A DNA stretch of 64,000 nucleotides, taken from contig CM028339.1 of assembly GCA_016647705.1 (NCBI GenBank), positions 17,440,803 through 17,504,802 of the forward strand, read 5' to 3'. The DNA comes from Eucommia ulmoides. Its lineage: Eukaryota > Streptophyta > Magnoliopsida > Garryales > Eucommiaceae. Below the pieces are notes generated by a model. It saw only the letters and a program-made list of their open reading frames with translations. It was not told where the DNA came from and did no database searches. Shown here in pieces: positions 32,474 through 46,149 of the stretch. The position numbers were made by a program, and so were the translations under genes. Position 1 is the first letter of the stretch. The number at the start of each line of letters is the position of its first letter.

Positions 32474-35089
32474 CTATGCATCATATTCGCCAACCCGCAT
32501 CCATTTCGTAGACGACCACTTGTTTCCTTTAATGACGGGGCAACCACCTAGACAAGAAAGGAGAAAAAAATATGATTTTATAAACTAATATAAACTTTAT
32601 AACAGGTGAAAAGCTTGCATCCCAATTCCATGTAACCAACCGTGCAAGCTTGAAGGATCAAGAGTCGCATCAGGCTTCATGCTCCAGAAAAGAAGTGCAT
32701 CACCCATTTTGGGTTTCACAGAAAGTCCTCCTTTTCCACATTCAGATAGCTCATTCCACCATGGCACCGAGCTAAAGTTTCCTTTGGCAGCAGGGAATAC
32801 AGTCTCACCGCCTTCTTCAACATCCGAGCTGTAACGTTACATATGTTACAAACCAAAACGGGAACCAAAAAACAAAAAAGTTCTTTTTTGTTCATAAAAC
32901 AGTTACTCCACTAATAAAGATGTTTAAATAGAATTCTGACTCTATGAAGAGTGAATTTATATGAGGTATTTGAAGAAAGAACTTGATTTGAGAAAAGGAT
33001 TTGTAAATTTATTTTATGATAATTACTTAAAAAGAAAATTTTACAAATCACCCTAACAAATCAAATTCCTTCTTCATATAACTAACCCAAACACACCTTG
33101 GCGGCATGTTTGGTTGAACGTGAGGGAATTGAATTCCATTGGAATGGAATCAAAATTTGAATGGGCTTCCACTCAAAATTTGATTCCATTTCATCCGAAT
33201 GCAAACTTCATTACCTCCAACCAAAATGCCTATGAGAGTATGTGCCCTATATACTCTACAACACCCTTCATTTGGACTAAATGGTTAAAATCCCCCTAAA
33301 AAGGAATTCAGATCATTCCGAAAGGTAAGACTTACAGGTACATCAGAACGGTAGCAATGCGTTGGCCTCCCTTCTTGGTGTTGAACTCATCAAGGAAGTA
33401 ATCATAGTGAGGCTCATACTTTTGGCCGACTTCATAGTGCAAAATTTGAAGTCCTTCCCCATGCTCTGCATATTGTAGTATATCAATGGATAAGAACTTT
33501 ATTTAACAACAGTTGGCAACTTAAACTAACATATAGATGTGGAGAAGATATCTTAGCATCTTCGGAAGGTATACTTGGTTCAGTTAAATTAAAACCAGAG
33601 TATATAATTAAATTATAACAATGAGAACTCTCTATGAAATAATGTATTACCCAAAAGAGGCTATGAGTGTACCATTTTAACACCTGACTAATTCTTATTA
33701 TCAACTAATTTGATTTAGCATCAGTCACCACCTTGGTTATTTCGAAATACTACGCTTCTGGCCTGATGAAGCATACACAATTTTGATGCAAATTAATCCT
33801 TTAACAAAATATATATATATATTTTTCATATCAAATTGAAGAATCTAATTCACCACAAAACAGAAAAAAAAATTCAAAACAAACAGATGAGAAAGGATAA
33901 TAAGAGTTCCTCCAACTCCATACCTACAGGAATGAAGGAGAAGTCCGCAATCCGTTTCTCAATGTTTCGGATTATTTTATCACGACCTCGTGCCAGAAAT
34001 GTTCCAGAGCTTGTTCGAACCCTGCATAAGATAGAAATGTCAAAGCTCAAAAGTAAGAGATTAAGTAAATGCAGGGGGATGAAACAATACAGACACAAAG
34101 CTTCAGGTTCTAAATCGAAGTGAAATGGCAGGAATAGGAGGTAGAAAATGCACACCTACTATCTCTGCTCTTGCCAGTTTCACTATCAACTACTGTTGAC
34201 TTTTCCATATGAGGCTTGGCAAGATTGATTAGATAATCGCATTCCTCCTTGGACTGCAAATAATAATAAGTAATGAAATTCAATACCATGTATTTTATTT
34301 CTATGCCATAAAACCTAATTCCTAAGGAAGTTTCACGAGAAGAATCTATCCTCGTGGCAAAAAGTGATGTATGTGTGTGCTTGATCAACTGGTAATTCAA
34401 GAAAAACTAATGTTAGTTAACAATAAAAAAAGAAGTATCACCTGTTTATCAAGGTATGAACTTCCGAAAAGAAATCCTCAATTATATACATTTAACTATT
34501 TCTACAGCTAATTCAATCCAAAAAACAAAAAATGACCTACGTTGCAAACAACATACCACGTCAACAATCCGAGAATAAAATGGGATTAGGATACTCTGAT
34601 TGCACAACAGTTCACGCACTCATTCACATATACCAATAGTTCGGGGCACTCACCAAGAAATTATGATAAATAACCGCTCTTGGCTCCCAAGAGATCACTT
34701 CAACCCACTGATCTCCTTTCCCCTCATCTCCATCAATTCTACGCCCAAATCAAAGCTCAAAGACTTCAGATCATAAACTCAAGATCAATTCGAAAAAAAG
34801 AAAAAGAAACACACACACACACACAAATAAAATTCATGATTCGACGTCAACTTTGCATCAGAGAAATCTAGGCAATTGAAAGGGTAACTTACCTATCCAC
34901 CGTATTGTGCACAATCGAGCTGAGATCATTTGCTCTCGGAGCGTCGCGAGAACCGACTGGAATCGAGAGAAAACCTAGAGCGAGGAGGATGATGAGGAGG
35001 AAAGAGAACACTATTAGCATGGCGAACACGAACGTCGAAGACGACGATTTCCGGCCCGGAAAACGCGAGTGCCTGCCCTTCACCGCCAT
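32474..35089 (-). CDS. P4H: Prolyl 4-hydroxylase, membrane-anchored, 7 exons, 289 aa
   Basis: The product is a 2-oxoglutarate/Fe(II) dioxygenase that hydroxylates proline in cell-wall glycoproteins such as extensins, in the ER/Golgi. Exons in coding order: 35089-34893, 34738-34654, 34253-34156, 34021-33924, 33465-33336, 32828-32641, 32547-32474. All introns are GT-AG and the joined frame is open for 290 codons including the TAG stop. Features: a basic N-terminus, one membrane anchor at residues 19-41, and a conserved block LAKPHMEKSTVVDSETGKS at about 105-123. The iron ligands are His179 and Asp181 (EPHYDYF) and His265 (SSLHGG), with 2-oxoglutarate-binding Lys275 (GNKW). The length fits the family. 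The ATG at 35087-35089 is the first in frame and precedes the anchor. The last exon is recognisable as CPVIKGNKWSSTKWM. No defect seen. Confidence 0.95.
33103..33230. mobile_element. 128-bp MITE candidate in P4H intron 5
   Basis: GGCATGTTTGGTTG at the left and CAACCAAAATGCC at the right are near-perfect terminal inverted repeats. The type resembles PIF/Tourist or hAT ends; no duplication is clear. It lies wholly within the intron at 32829-33335, so splicing sites are untouched. Confidence 0.55.
34808..34826. repeat. CA microsatellite in P4H intron 1
   Basis: About nine CA units within intron 34739-34892. Confidence 0.85.
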
Positions 35090-37500
35090 TGTCGTCCAAT
35101 CTCCGCCGATAGATCCGAACGAATCCTAAGAAAACTCAATTTCAAATTGCCCTAGTTTGCCAAGACAAGGAAGAAGATCTGAAGACTCGGCGAGAGAGAG
35201 AAGAAAAACTTGTGAGATTTGAGAATCTGCCTAATAATCTCTCACTGCTTACATACTTTCCGTTTGGCTTCGCCTAATTGACTAATGGCGAAATTAAAAC
35301 AGTTGTCTGCCTCTCTCCTTCCACCAACTCGTTTTTGCACTTTCATTTGCCCAATCCTTTCAAAATGTCCTATTTCCACCCCCATTAAAATTATATTTCA
35401 TCAGAACCGATTTTTTTAAAAAAAAAGATAAAATAAAATAATAATAATAATAATAATAATAAGATGGATATAAAATGAATAACACATCAAGATGGTGAGT
35501 ATTTTTATTTTTTTTTTATCCAAAGAATTTTTATATAGAGAGATTTTAAGAAATAATTGAGGTAGTCAGCATGTTACATATATTTAAAAAAAATTAGAAA
35601 TTAGGTATTACTTTTGTTAATAATATTGTCTTTCATTAATCGCCGAGAGGCAAGAACATGAATGTTTTCATCTATTTTGTTAATGGAGTTTGCGATTTGA
35701 CCCGAAATGATAGGAAGAGAATATTTTAGGGTTTTATGTGTCTAAATTGAAATTACGAATAGACGAGCAAAAGGAAATTTAGTCCCAAGTATTTGAAAAC
35801 CGCTGGCTTTTGCAAGGAAAATGAAAGTAATTTATTATTATCTATACACATTGTACGAGTATAGTTGGGATATAAATAAGAAAATATTTTGGAAAAAAAA
35901 CAAACACATTAACTAGGGGTATAATTGAGATCGAAGTCCAACCACAATCCCCAAAAAATCATCTGCCCTAACCCTGCAATCTCACTCTAATTTATTGAAG
36001 AGTTTGAGATTAATTATTTTTTAAAATGTATTTATCACCTATATCTCTTGTAATTCTATCTAAAATTTTGTCGTTTGAAAAATATCGGTCACTTTATTTG
36101 AACTATTTTTTTTCGTAAAAAAATATTAATATTCTTCTCTTATTTAAAAAAATATTTTTTTTTATTCTTTTATTTTTAAAAAATTCATTGACGCTCTTAT
36201 TTTTTAAAAAAATATTTTTTACTCTCATTTTTAAAACAATTTTATTTATCCTCTACCCTGCCGGTTCTTCTTTCTTTCTTTCTTCTTCTCTCTCACCAAA
36301 TCCGCCCGGATATGTGTCAACACACAGATCCATCATGAATTTGGAGAGAGAGAGAGAGAAAGAGAGAGAAGAAGAAGCAGAAGAAGAAAGACAGAAGAAG
36401 GAAGTCGGTGAGGGTGGGTGTTTTTCCGGAGGGGTGGGGGTGGGGTCATTTTTTTATTTTGTAAAAAAAGAAAGGGGTGAAAAAAATCTAATATCCAATA
36501 CTAATACCTGAAATTGGAAGACTTTACATTGGAATGAATGAGAGCCCACCAAATGTAATATTTGTTCTCTCATTTATTCTTAATTTTCAAACCCATTAAA
36601 TGATAAAAAAAAAAAAAAAAATCTTATCACTTGATTTTCTTCAATTTGTCTCTCTTTAACATTTTTTATATGTAAATAAGTTTTAAATATTATTTATTAT
36701 TAATTTAATCATTTAATGAAGCGATTTTTAATGTATAGACCTTAAAAGATGTACAACTTACAAAATGAATCTCCAACTACCTTATATAAAAATTTTAAAC
36801 CCTTGAAATTCTTAGAAAAAGGTCTCCATTGTTTGCCCTTCCATTTTGACTATATTTACGACATATTGTCACTCGATGCTTTGCAGAAGCGTAAGGCAGT
36901 ATGGGAACGGTCACTTCCCAAAAACAATACATCTCCAAATTAGATTGGTTGATGCGCCGCGATTCTTTGTTGTAGGATAAAAAACTGAACCATCGATTTA
37001 ATCTAATGAAAATCCTCTTTCTACTGATGTAAGTTTCAAGTTTTTTGGTTGAAAAATGCAATTTTGAGAACATTCATTATCGATGTTTTCGCCGGCACAA
37101 TGTCTGTAATCGATTGCTATTTCCTAAAATATCGCAAACCCTAAACCCGTTAATCAAGCACCCTACCATATAGGGCTCCGCGTATGTGAATAATTATTAG
37201 TTGCCATAAACCATTCAGTCATCTAGCCAAAACAGTCGAAAGCCCACCTTTCTGTTGAAACAACGCTTCTTCTCAAGTAAAAAAATGGCAAAAACATCTG
37301 AAATTCAGCCCTAGCCAGCGCGGAAGATAGTGAATCCAGAATATTCACAAGGTCAGTTGTGATTGTTCACCTTCCAATTAAGACGATATTATTGTAAATG
37401 GTCACTGTTCATATTCGGGGCCTTCTTTTTGGGATTGTTTTCATAAATTGTGTTCATTTAGCTATATACATGCTTTAGATGCTGCTATTGTGCAATAAAA
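35090..37500. other. P4H upstream region and AT-rich spacer
   Basis: 35090-35250 is the presumed P4H 5' UTR and promoter on minus; no clear TATA box is seen. An AAT microsatellite lies at about 35430-35462. 36030-36110 holds half of the long-TIR MITE family (TTTATCACCTATATCTC, then CGTTTGAAAAATATCGG). 36336-36400 is a GA-rich low-complexity run. Open frames here are low-complexity and not supported as genes. Confidence 0.45.
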
Positions 37501-38280
37501 TACGAAGGTCCCGTCGTTTTATACTTTTGTGTGTTTGCATTTTGTATATGTAATGTTCTTGTGGGTCACATATGAGAGGACCCTTTTTATAAAGTAATAT
37601 GTTTGATTATGGAATATTCAAACAATTAAAAAGGAGTAGTGGCTGATAGGTAAACCCACTAATATTCTTTTTGTCAATATATGTTCCCCAATTCATTTTG
37701 TTTGTGTATGTTCATGTTCTTGTGTGTGTCAATGTTATTGTTGCATGTTCTGTTTTTGGTTAACTGTAAGATGTTTGTGAATGTTTCGTATGTGGATGTT
37801 GTATATTTGCATGTTATATATGTGGTAAAAATATTTTATTTTGCAGTTGTATGTTTTTTCTTCTATGAATGTACGTACAAGGATCAACTGTTATTGTTGA
37901 TGTTACTTTTTGTAAATGTTCAAATTGATGTGATATAAAATAAGCAATTGATGGATTTGTGAATATGCACACATTTTATGAATGTCCATAAAATGCAGTA
38001 TGAAATAGACATTTGATAGTCCCGTTCATTAGACGTTTTTATGAATGTCCATACGCTTGTGAAATGTCCGTAAAATATTATGAAAGTCCATACTATTGTG
38101 TTTTTCTGATTAAGAATGTTAATTCAATTTGCAATGTCCGTTTTGGGGATGTGCGCTGACATTTTCTGCGAATGGTTTGCAACATTATAGAATGTTAAAC
38201 CGAAAATGAAAAATAAGTCTCAATCTTAGAGCAGGCCATTTTTGTATCGTTGTAATCTCAAATAAGCAGTCGATTTTCTT

Positions 38281-41217
38281 AAGGATTGCAAGTTTAACAA
38301 GAAGCACAAGGAATTGTTGTCAAGAACGTCATTCACAAACATAGTTGAGACGTTGTACGACAGTAAATTGTCGTTGGAAAATGTTCAAAAGAATGACAGC
38401 CTAATAGAAAGAGTGATTGCGAACTACAATCCGTTCAGGGGGACACCCAGATTGGGGTTGCCTTTAGGGGACGAGCCTGTCGTGCAAAATCGATACACGC
38501 GGGCCGACTCTGCGTTCCTCAACAAGCTAACATATCAACCCCGCGAGTTCAGAGTCGTATTTCTTAAAGCGATGATCGACAAGAGATTAACGAAAACAAG
38601 TGAAGAAGATGTGCAAGATACGATTAAACTCATCTGTTTGCACCTGCTGATGACATGTTTCTTAACAACTACAGGTCAACAGGTGCCCAAGTGGCTGGTG
38701 CGTTATATTGAGAACATTGACGAGTTGTCTAACTACAATTGGCCGCATGCGATCTACACAGACTTAGAAACTAGTATTAGGAAGTCATACACTGAACCAA
38801 GATCAGTAACGGGATATGTCATTGTGTTGCAGGTAGTTACTGTTTTCAAAATGGTTTTTGCTGTCAGATTAGTGAATGTTTCTTTCTGTGGTTTTTTATG
38901 CTCGTCACATATGAATTATGAACATTTTTAACACTGTGAATGTTTTCTTTATCTGATACATGTTCTATTTTTTGTTAAATGCTAGTACTGGTTGTGCAAA
39001 TACACTACATTGATCAAACCAATGGATGAGAGGAAGTTTAGCATTCCAAGAATGCAGAGATGGTGCTTGACCACCTATACCAATGCGATTGGATTGATGT
39101 CGATGACACACTTGCCGAATCATCAGGTATAGTTGCGTTTTGCTCGTGTTTACACATTTGTGTTTTATATTTTGAATGTTTGGTTCACGGGGTCTTAAAT
39201 TGATTGCGTTAAAATTGCGTTCAGGTGAAAGGTAGCATTATAGAAGAAATGTTGACTGAGATTCAGTTAGGGATCGTTGTGCACAATGATAGTGACGAAG
39301 ATCACGTCGTACAAGAAACACCGGTAGACGTGATGCCAAAAATCGACAAAGGAAAAACACCAATGGTTGAAGATGAAGTGGATGTTGATGTCATGATTGA
39401 TAACCTCGTGACTACATAAATCAACCCCATCCTCATTCATTTAAAAAAAAAACAACGGGGCTGACATTCAACTTGAGTGTCGATTTTAGCCAAACCGAAA
39501 GTACAGTGCCCACCCCAAAATTACAGGACCGTTTTACCCAGGTCGATGATGTCTACCGTGCACTATATGAAATGCAAGAAGACTACTATATAAGGAAGTT
39601 AGAGGGAGAAAAACGAAATGAGGCTATCCTGAAAATTTTAGCGAATATAACGGTAAAAAACATAAATCAATAGACTGAGATTGCCGATATGACCATTGCA
39701 CTTACAAACCAGCAAGACTAGCACATGAGGGATTAGCTCTCGAAAGGGAGCGAGATACGTTAGTTATCGAGATGGGCGTCCACAAAATCATGCAGAAACA
39801 TACGGATCAACCAGTTAATGCCGAACTTGAGGAACTAAAAAAAATGTGCCAAGATCTCGAACTAGAGGTAAAGGTTGTGGATTAGATTGTCGACCAGCTG
39901 CTTGCGATGGATTATGAAAATACCATAAAAATGCCTATTCGGAAACGATCAAAGGTAGCAACGATTCTCGATGATCGGGATTACGAGTTATTGCAATTGA
40001 TACATAATGAAAAGGGTAATGGGTATGTGATAGGAACGTTTACATATATGGACTTTTTGTTTAAGTGACAATATGTGCTCTGATTACATAAATCACACTT
40101 TTTTTTTGTGCAGTGCATTTGTCTGGGAGGGCGAGGGGCCAACACCAACATTCACTTGTGATGATGCGATATGCCTACTCTAGGGGAAGCAGGTTGTTGA
40201 TAATGTATGATGTATTAACAATTGGTCCTGTTTAGGAATAAACGTTCATAAAGTTACACATTCCTCCTAAAATTGGTTGTTGTTACCATATATTTGAATG
40301 TTAATTACTGCCATCCTTTTGTTAGTCAAATTAGGTTATCGATTCTTTTGGCGAATTCTTGGAAATACAGATGCAGACGATCAATGCCATACGCGTGACA
40401 AATAGTGTAGGAATGTTGGACCAGTTAAAGATCGCATGTGTATAGGTATGCTACAGATTCGTAAATTGTATACTATTAATGACATTGGTACTAACATGTT
40501 TTTGTGGTGTGCAGACTGTCCTCAAGAAAAAACACTAAAAACTCTTCGATCATATACACACAACAATCAAAGATGCATTCATTCACAAATGTCGGTACCT
40601 GGTATTCCCCATAAATTCAGATGGACGGCACGCGTACGCAAACCATTGGACGTTATTGGTGATTGATATAACAAGAAAAAAAATGAACATTCTATAACTC
40701 TATTCTGTTTAGAGACCCAATGTTTGACCACTATTTCAAAGATGCCCATTGGGTGGTATGTTAAAAAAAAATCTTAATTTCTAATCCATTTTTTTTGCAA
40801 CCGGTTTGTGCTAAAAAAAAGTTATCTAATGTAAATGTTGACAGAAAGATGTCATCGAGTCGTTTTCAACAAACAAATCCTTCACGGCTGGGGGGATGTC
40901 CCCATTGAATAATGTCTTCAAATCTCTCAGCAGAAGGGATCGTACGTATACGCAAATATTTTTTACGTTGCCAAACTGTTTTTATGTAATCGTATGAATC
41001 AACTTTTGTCTTCTGCAATTGACATGACCAAATGTGGTGTGTGTGTGATGTATATGATGTTGTAGTACGCTAAGAATAAACCTGTCATGAAGAAGTTGAA
41101 AGCCGAATATGTGAGAAGCATACGCAAAACAGTCCTCCATTATTTGTTGAACGATCAAAAGCGAACTTGGTCATTATTAGCTGCAAGACTGAGGAAGAAA
41201 CATGATGGGGTAAAAAA
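38281..41217 (+). pseudogene. Ulp1-type cysteine protease gene of the MULE (broken)
   Basis: Readable exons: about 38281-38832 (ends VIVLQ with donor GTAGTT), 38986-39126 (YWLCKYTTLIKPMDERKF, spliced in phase) and 39225-39419 (acidic, ends in a stop). Frame-shifted coiled-coil pieces follow at 39473-39990. The protease part near 40560-40700 shows YLVFPINS and HWTLLVIDITRKK, the pattern around the catalytic His of C48/Ulp1 peptidases. The C-terminal piece at 41066-41217 reads KLKAEYVRSIRKTVLHYLL. The catalytic Cys region is not visible. The N-terminal part resembles the DUF1985-type region of such proteins. The original function would be SUMO or related isopeptide cleavage. Confidence 0.55.
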
Positions 41218-41867
41218 CACCAAATAATTGGTAGTTTTCTTTTTACATGCCGTTTATATTTTTGGGTTGGTTTTTTGTTATGGATACAGTTTGCGTATTT
41301 GTAATTTTTTTGGCTGTTTTGTTTTTTGGATCTATATCACGTATCGTGATGTAAGTTGGTTAATGCACGGCGTGTTAACCGTTATTACTAGGTTATGAGA
41401 TATGAAGGTTCGTACTATATTTTTGGGAATTTTTGGAATGAATATTTCGATGTTCTTGATTATACTTTATGTTATGGCGGATAATTTATACCAGATATAA
41501 ACATTCAAAAAATTATTTTTTGCGATTAATGAACGTAAGCATACGGTGTTATTACCATGATGTGGTCAGCTGTCTGTTTTGAAGTTCAATATAGAGAAAT
41601 GAATGTTCAAAAGTGAAAACGTTTACAAGATAGGTAGTGAAAATGTGCTATGCAGTAAAATTAAAAAAGATACAAACGCCAAAAAAAAAAAAAAAAAAAA
41701 AACTCCCAAAAACCGAGGATAGCTATATGTACACCGTATACTTATATAAATGTTTCATAAAAAAAAGGTGAAAAAAAAATTGCTTATGTGAACCGTTGTT
41801 TCTAAATGATCATACTATCAAATGTAAACAATTAGATTTGACGTAATAATATGGTATATTGTCCCCC

Positions 41868-42158
41868 ATAATGTGATCAGGTGCAGCGAACCCAGGGCCG
41901 AGATGGCTCCTCAGTGACTCCACCTCATTCTCCAGGCTTGCGACCTGAGCCCGAAGGTACTTGACTTTTCGTTTTAGTTTGTCTTCTTCTTTGCACTTTG
42001 ATGAGTACCTCTAGAGGGTACCCCTAATCTTCCACTGCATGGACCGTGGTAATTCTAACAATATTCTGGAGTCAGCATCCCACTAGTCAACTTGGGCGTT
42101 AAATGCGTTGCGGTTGTTATTTTCGTTATTGTTGTTCCCGGTCAACCTAGCAACCATA
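41868..42158 (-). pseudogene. Small coiled-coil ORF remnant inside the MULE
   Basis: On minus, from an ATG at 42158 the frame reads NNNNENNNRNAFNAQVD, then a stop, LPRSMQWKIRGTL, a second stop, then a clear coiled coil KLKRKVKYLRAQVASLENEV. I do not recognise the family. Asn-rich start plus coiled coil suggests a small accessory transposon protein or an exon of a larger one. Confidence 0.35.
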
Positions 42159-43649
42159 TAGTCCAAAAAAAAGGATGTTTGAGTTTTTACAAGCAGTAAC
42201 ATTAAGATATTCATACACTACAAAAAAAAAAAAAAAAAAAAAAAAACTAATAAACTCTCGTGTGAATTTTCGACAAGAAATTTTTGAAAATAACGAAAGA
42301 TGAACGTTCATAAACTGGTCAGTTTACGTTGAGTTATGAGTATTCAAATACACCTATATTTTACCCATTGCAAACACACAAAAATGAATGTATTATAGAG
42401 GGTATAGAACATCGTTTTTCACCAATATTCCCTCAAAAAATTGTTTCTATTTTATAATAGCCGTATTGTATATGCAATCGGGGTGGGGGATGAAAAACAA
42501 AAATGATCCTAATTAGGGCTAAAAAACAGAGAGAATTAACCAACAACAACTTACGCGTATGTTGCATCAACATTGTCGCGGACAAAGCACGCAATAACGG
42601 CATTAAAATCACATCGATGGTAGATGAAAGCAGTAAAAGATACTCACCAAGTAATGTGCAGCCTTGGGTGGGTGGATTCTTGCAACGGTCCTCGCGGATG
42701 AACAACAACTATCTCAAAGATAAAAAATCTTGTGTTTGCAAAGTGGGCTAGAATACGTGCATATATAGAACCGACGATGTGAGACGAAAGGACTTTGTAC
42801 TAAAAGGTATAATTAATCTCACCTCTTGGCCGTTGTACCTGATGATGTGGTGTGACGTTCACACATGTGTCATGAACGTTCATTATGACTCTTCACTGAC
42901 CGGAGTAAAAAACGCCGATTGGGATCATGTCAGTCATCTCACCCATACGACGCAAAACAAAATGGATGGGGGTATGGAGTGCCTGTTTATTTTGCAATGG
43001 AAAAATGAGAGATAAATGGTTAATTTAATTTAACATTTCATGCTGATAAAAAATGTAGACACTAGAAACTAATACGGTGCTTAAATTTGTAACCCCATTG
43101 GATTAGATTCCCTGAACATTCATATTTGTATTTTATGCCATTTATTTTATGTGTTGAAACACAATAAAAATCATGGTTTGGGCCTATTTGCTACAACATA
43201 ATTATGGGTAGGGTTTCTAGTGCAAAAATGGGAGTTAGTATTGGGGGTTGTGAATATTCATAAAACACCCCCTTTGTGATGTGAACTGGGTATCGTAATG
43301 TGTGGAACTTAATTTTGTATTGGAACTCGTAAATATTCACAAGTTATCATACTTGTCTTGTCGTCCTTTTTTTGTGTAACCAAATCCTTTGATCATTTCG
43401 TTGGGGATGGGGGGAATACTTACTTGAATCTAACTGTTGCTACCTATATATTCAAAAATCCCAAACTTAAAAACTCAAAACACTGCAAGCAGAGTATCAA
43501 AACAAAAATAATGAAATTGAACTAATTAAAATTCTCATAATATGAGATATTTGTGTAATACTAAAAATGAGTCAAACAAATGCATTGGCGCAGAAATTAT
43601 CTAATACTCTGTGAAGTGAAAAATGAAGCAAATAAATAAATTTTAGATA

Positions 43650-45879
43650 TCAAATTGGTGCCGTGCACGTCTTCCGGTTGTGGTGCCCAATTTTTTTGCA
43701 ACGCTCACAACGAATCTTAGCGATCTCGCCCTTAAATAGTATACACTTCTTCCTTAGACGTTCATGTTGCTTTTTGGTGACCGGTGGGATGATCACAGTT
43801 TCATCTTCTTTCCACACTGAACTCTCGAGTGTCGGGATGCCAAAAATTCCTTTAGAGTATGTTCGCCTGTAGTAATCTACAAAAAAATACACCTCAATAA
43901 ATGAATGCATGTTCTAGCTGCTCTTCAAGATAGCTGAACACATATGTGCGCATGGGTAACCATTTACCTTCCAGTTCAAACACGTGCATGACATATTGTT
44001 CAAGTCAACCAACATAGACGGGTGGGATAATACCTTGTAAACGTTATTCCCACATTCAATGCCTGTTCATGTTCATCCTAAACTAATATTCTGTGTAATC
44101 ATTTCATCTCGACACGGACAAATTACTCCCATCATCGTCAACGACTTAGCACATTTAACAGAAATTTGTGCCATTAACTTACACCTAATTTTGTCAACCA
44201 TCGTTATAACGGTCAAGTGGCATAAATCTTGAATCCATGTATTGAATGATTTCGCAAGGCTCGATGACATTTCCCCGTACCTTTTGCCGCGAAAGAACAA
44301 GTTGTAAAATCTATCTAGTGGAACATCGTGTAAGAAAATTTCAATCCAACCTCTACCACCCGTCTTCAAGTCATTGAGCAATTCGTTGTATTTCTCCATT
44401 GTCGTCGCGTATGCTATTTTTGTATATTTGAACACCAAGTTCTCTTTGAATCCCTACTTCATTCTGGACAACTTGTCTTTCAGGTTATTCTTTAGGTGAT
44501 TTAGACAGAATGCATGGAAATAGTTTGGGAACATTTTTTTGGATACCGTCAATGATCCCGCTATGTCTATCTAATATGAACGTTAACACCCGTTCGTGCG
44601 ATACAATTAGAGAGAGATTGGATAGGAACCAATGCTAATTGTCATCGTTTTTTGCATCCACAACCGCAAACGCAATCGGGAACATTTCTGTCAAGAAGAA
44701 AAATGACATAATTTGTCGGGAAAAATTAGTAAACAAAGTAGTACATTTTTTAATTTTGTTTTATCGTTTTCTTACCATTTAATCTATATTTTGCGTTCGC
44801 GACTAACAAGCATCCCTTGTATCGGTCGCAAAGAAAGGTCCCATCCAAGAAAATTATGAGCCGACAATAATTGAAGCTTTTTATGCTAGCATTAAAGGCA
44901 ATAAAATTTTTCTTAAAATGTCCCATCTCTTTGTCATATTCCAGAACAAAATGACTACCCGGGTTCGTTCGCAAACATATATCAACATACCATCGAAGTT
45001 GGTCGTACGATGATTTGTAATCACCGTATAACTCATCCTGGGCCTTCTCTATACTGTTCCATGTAATATGATATGGGGTATCAATCCCGTAATCACTTTT
45101 GAATATGTGAACATCGATAGGGCGAACATCGGATGTGTTTCTAACCAAATCAACCAAGCAAGATTTCATCACATTTGAATTCATGTTTGCATTCTGGTTC
45201 ATCCTGTATGTAGTGCCACATGAGTGTCTATTCTCAAACTCCCAAATGTATAAGAACCCATTGCTCTCATCCACTTTGCTATATACTTTCCAGTTGCATT
45301 CTCTCTTTTCTTTTTGTGAACATTCCGTTGTGACCCTCTTCGGATCATTCTTCTTGAACTTGAATGTGAAGCCTCCTTGAACAATAAACTTCCTAAGTAC
45401 TTCTCTAAACTCATGTACCCCGCCCCTAAAAATTTGCCCCACCTGTTTGATGCCTTTAGCCCAGCGATCCGATAGTAGTGCTTTTTGTCACAATGGGCAA
45501 AAAATTGACAGTAAATCATCTTCTTTAGATTCATCTCCCTCGTTGCCCCAACCTCTCAATGACTCAATCAGCATTAGGATGGCGTTGTCCCTTGATCCAC
45601 TCACGCGGCCACACACTTTCACATCGACACGTATATATATTCAAACTTTAATACACGAGTAATGCTGCAAATAACGTCAAAGTCAGCTTGGGAGGACAAT
45701 ATACATTTATCATGGTCGGGAATGAAGTAGTATAACTCAAATGCATCACATCGCAGTACCTCCCACCTTGTTGTTATCTTATGAAGCAATATATCGAACA
45801 TGAGATGATCTGCAACCTTTATTCTAAATGAATATCCATCAAATTTGCACATCAATACTAATTCGTGTGCCGTATCCAT
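43650..45879 (-). pseudogene. MULE transposase (MURA-like), with intron, broken
   Basis: From ATG at 45879 the N-terminal part holds a PB1-like segment (FRIKVADHLMFDILLHKI). A stop and frameshift follow near 45615-45535. Then come the MuDR DNA-binding region (GGFTFKFKKNDPKRVTTEC) and the DDE core. Its first Asp is in FLDGTFLCDRYKG, then an intron 44775-44688, then the second Asp in FILDRHSGI and the CxxH motif FCLNH at about 44500. The third-block motif reads LAKSFNTWI, with Lys where relatives usually have Glu. In-frame stops interrupt exon 2 (after NDDN and at MK). The C-terminus has a zinc knuckle CERCKKIGHHNRKTC and a TGA at 43650. Confidence 0.75.
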
Positions 45880-46149
45880 TCTATAAATATTTCAATTGTA
45901 ATGAGGCATATATGTTCTCGATTATGAAACACCAACAAATACTTTGGCATTTTACAATGAATGTTCTCGATTGGCACCATTCAAAAAAATATGGGCATCG
46001 ACCCATGAAAACATGTATGTTTATGAATGTTCTCGACAATGAACATTCAAAACATGCACGTAAAGATCGGAACGTTCTCATTTTTTTGAATGTTCTCATG
46101 TATTTATCAGTAAAATCGTGTTCGTAATATTGAAATGTTCTTATTTATG

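Noticed and set aside
36188..36511. 107-codon plus-strand frame
   Set aside because: Translation of AT-rich and GA-repeat sequence; no family pattern.
42433..42708. 91-codon hydrophobic minus-strand frame inside the MULE
   Set aside because: No family resemblance, and a competing plus-strand frame is equally long; not supportable.
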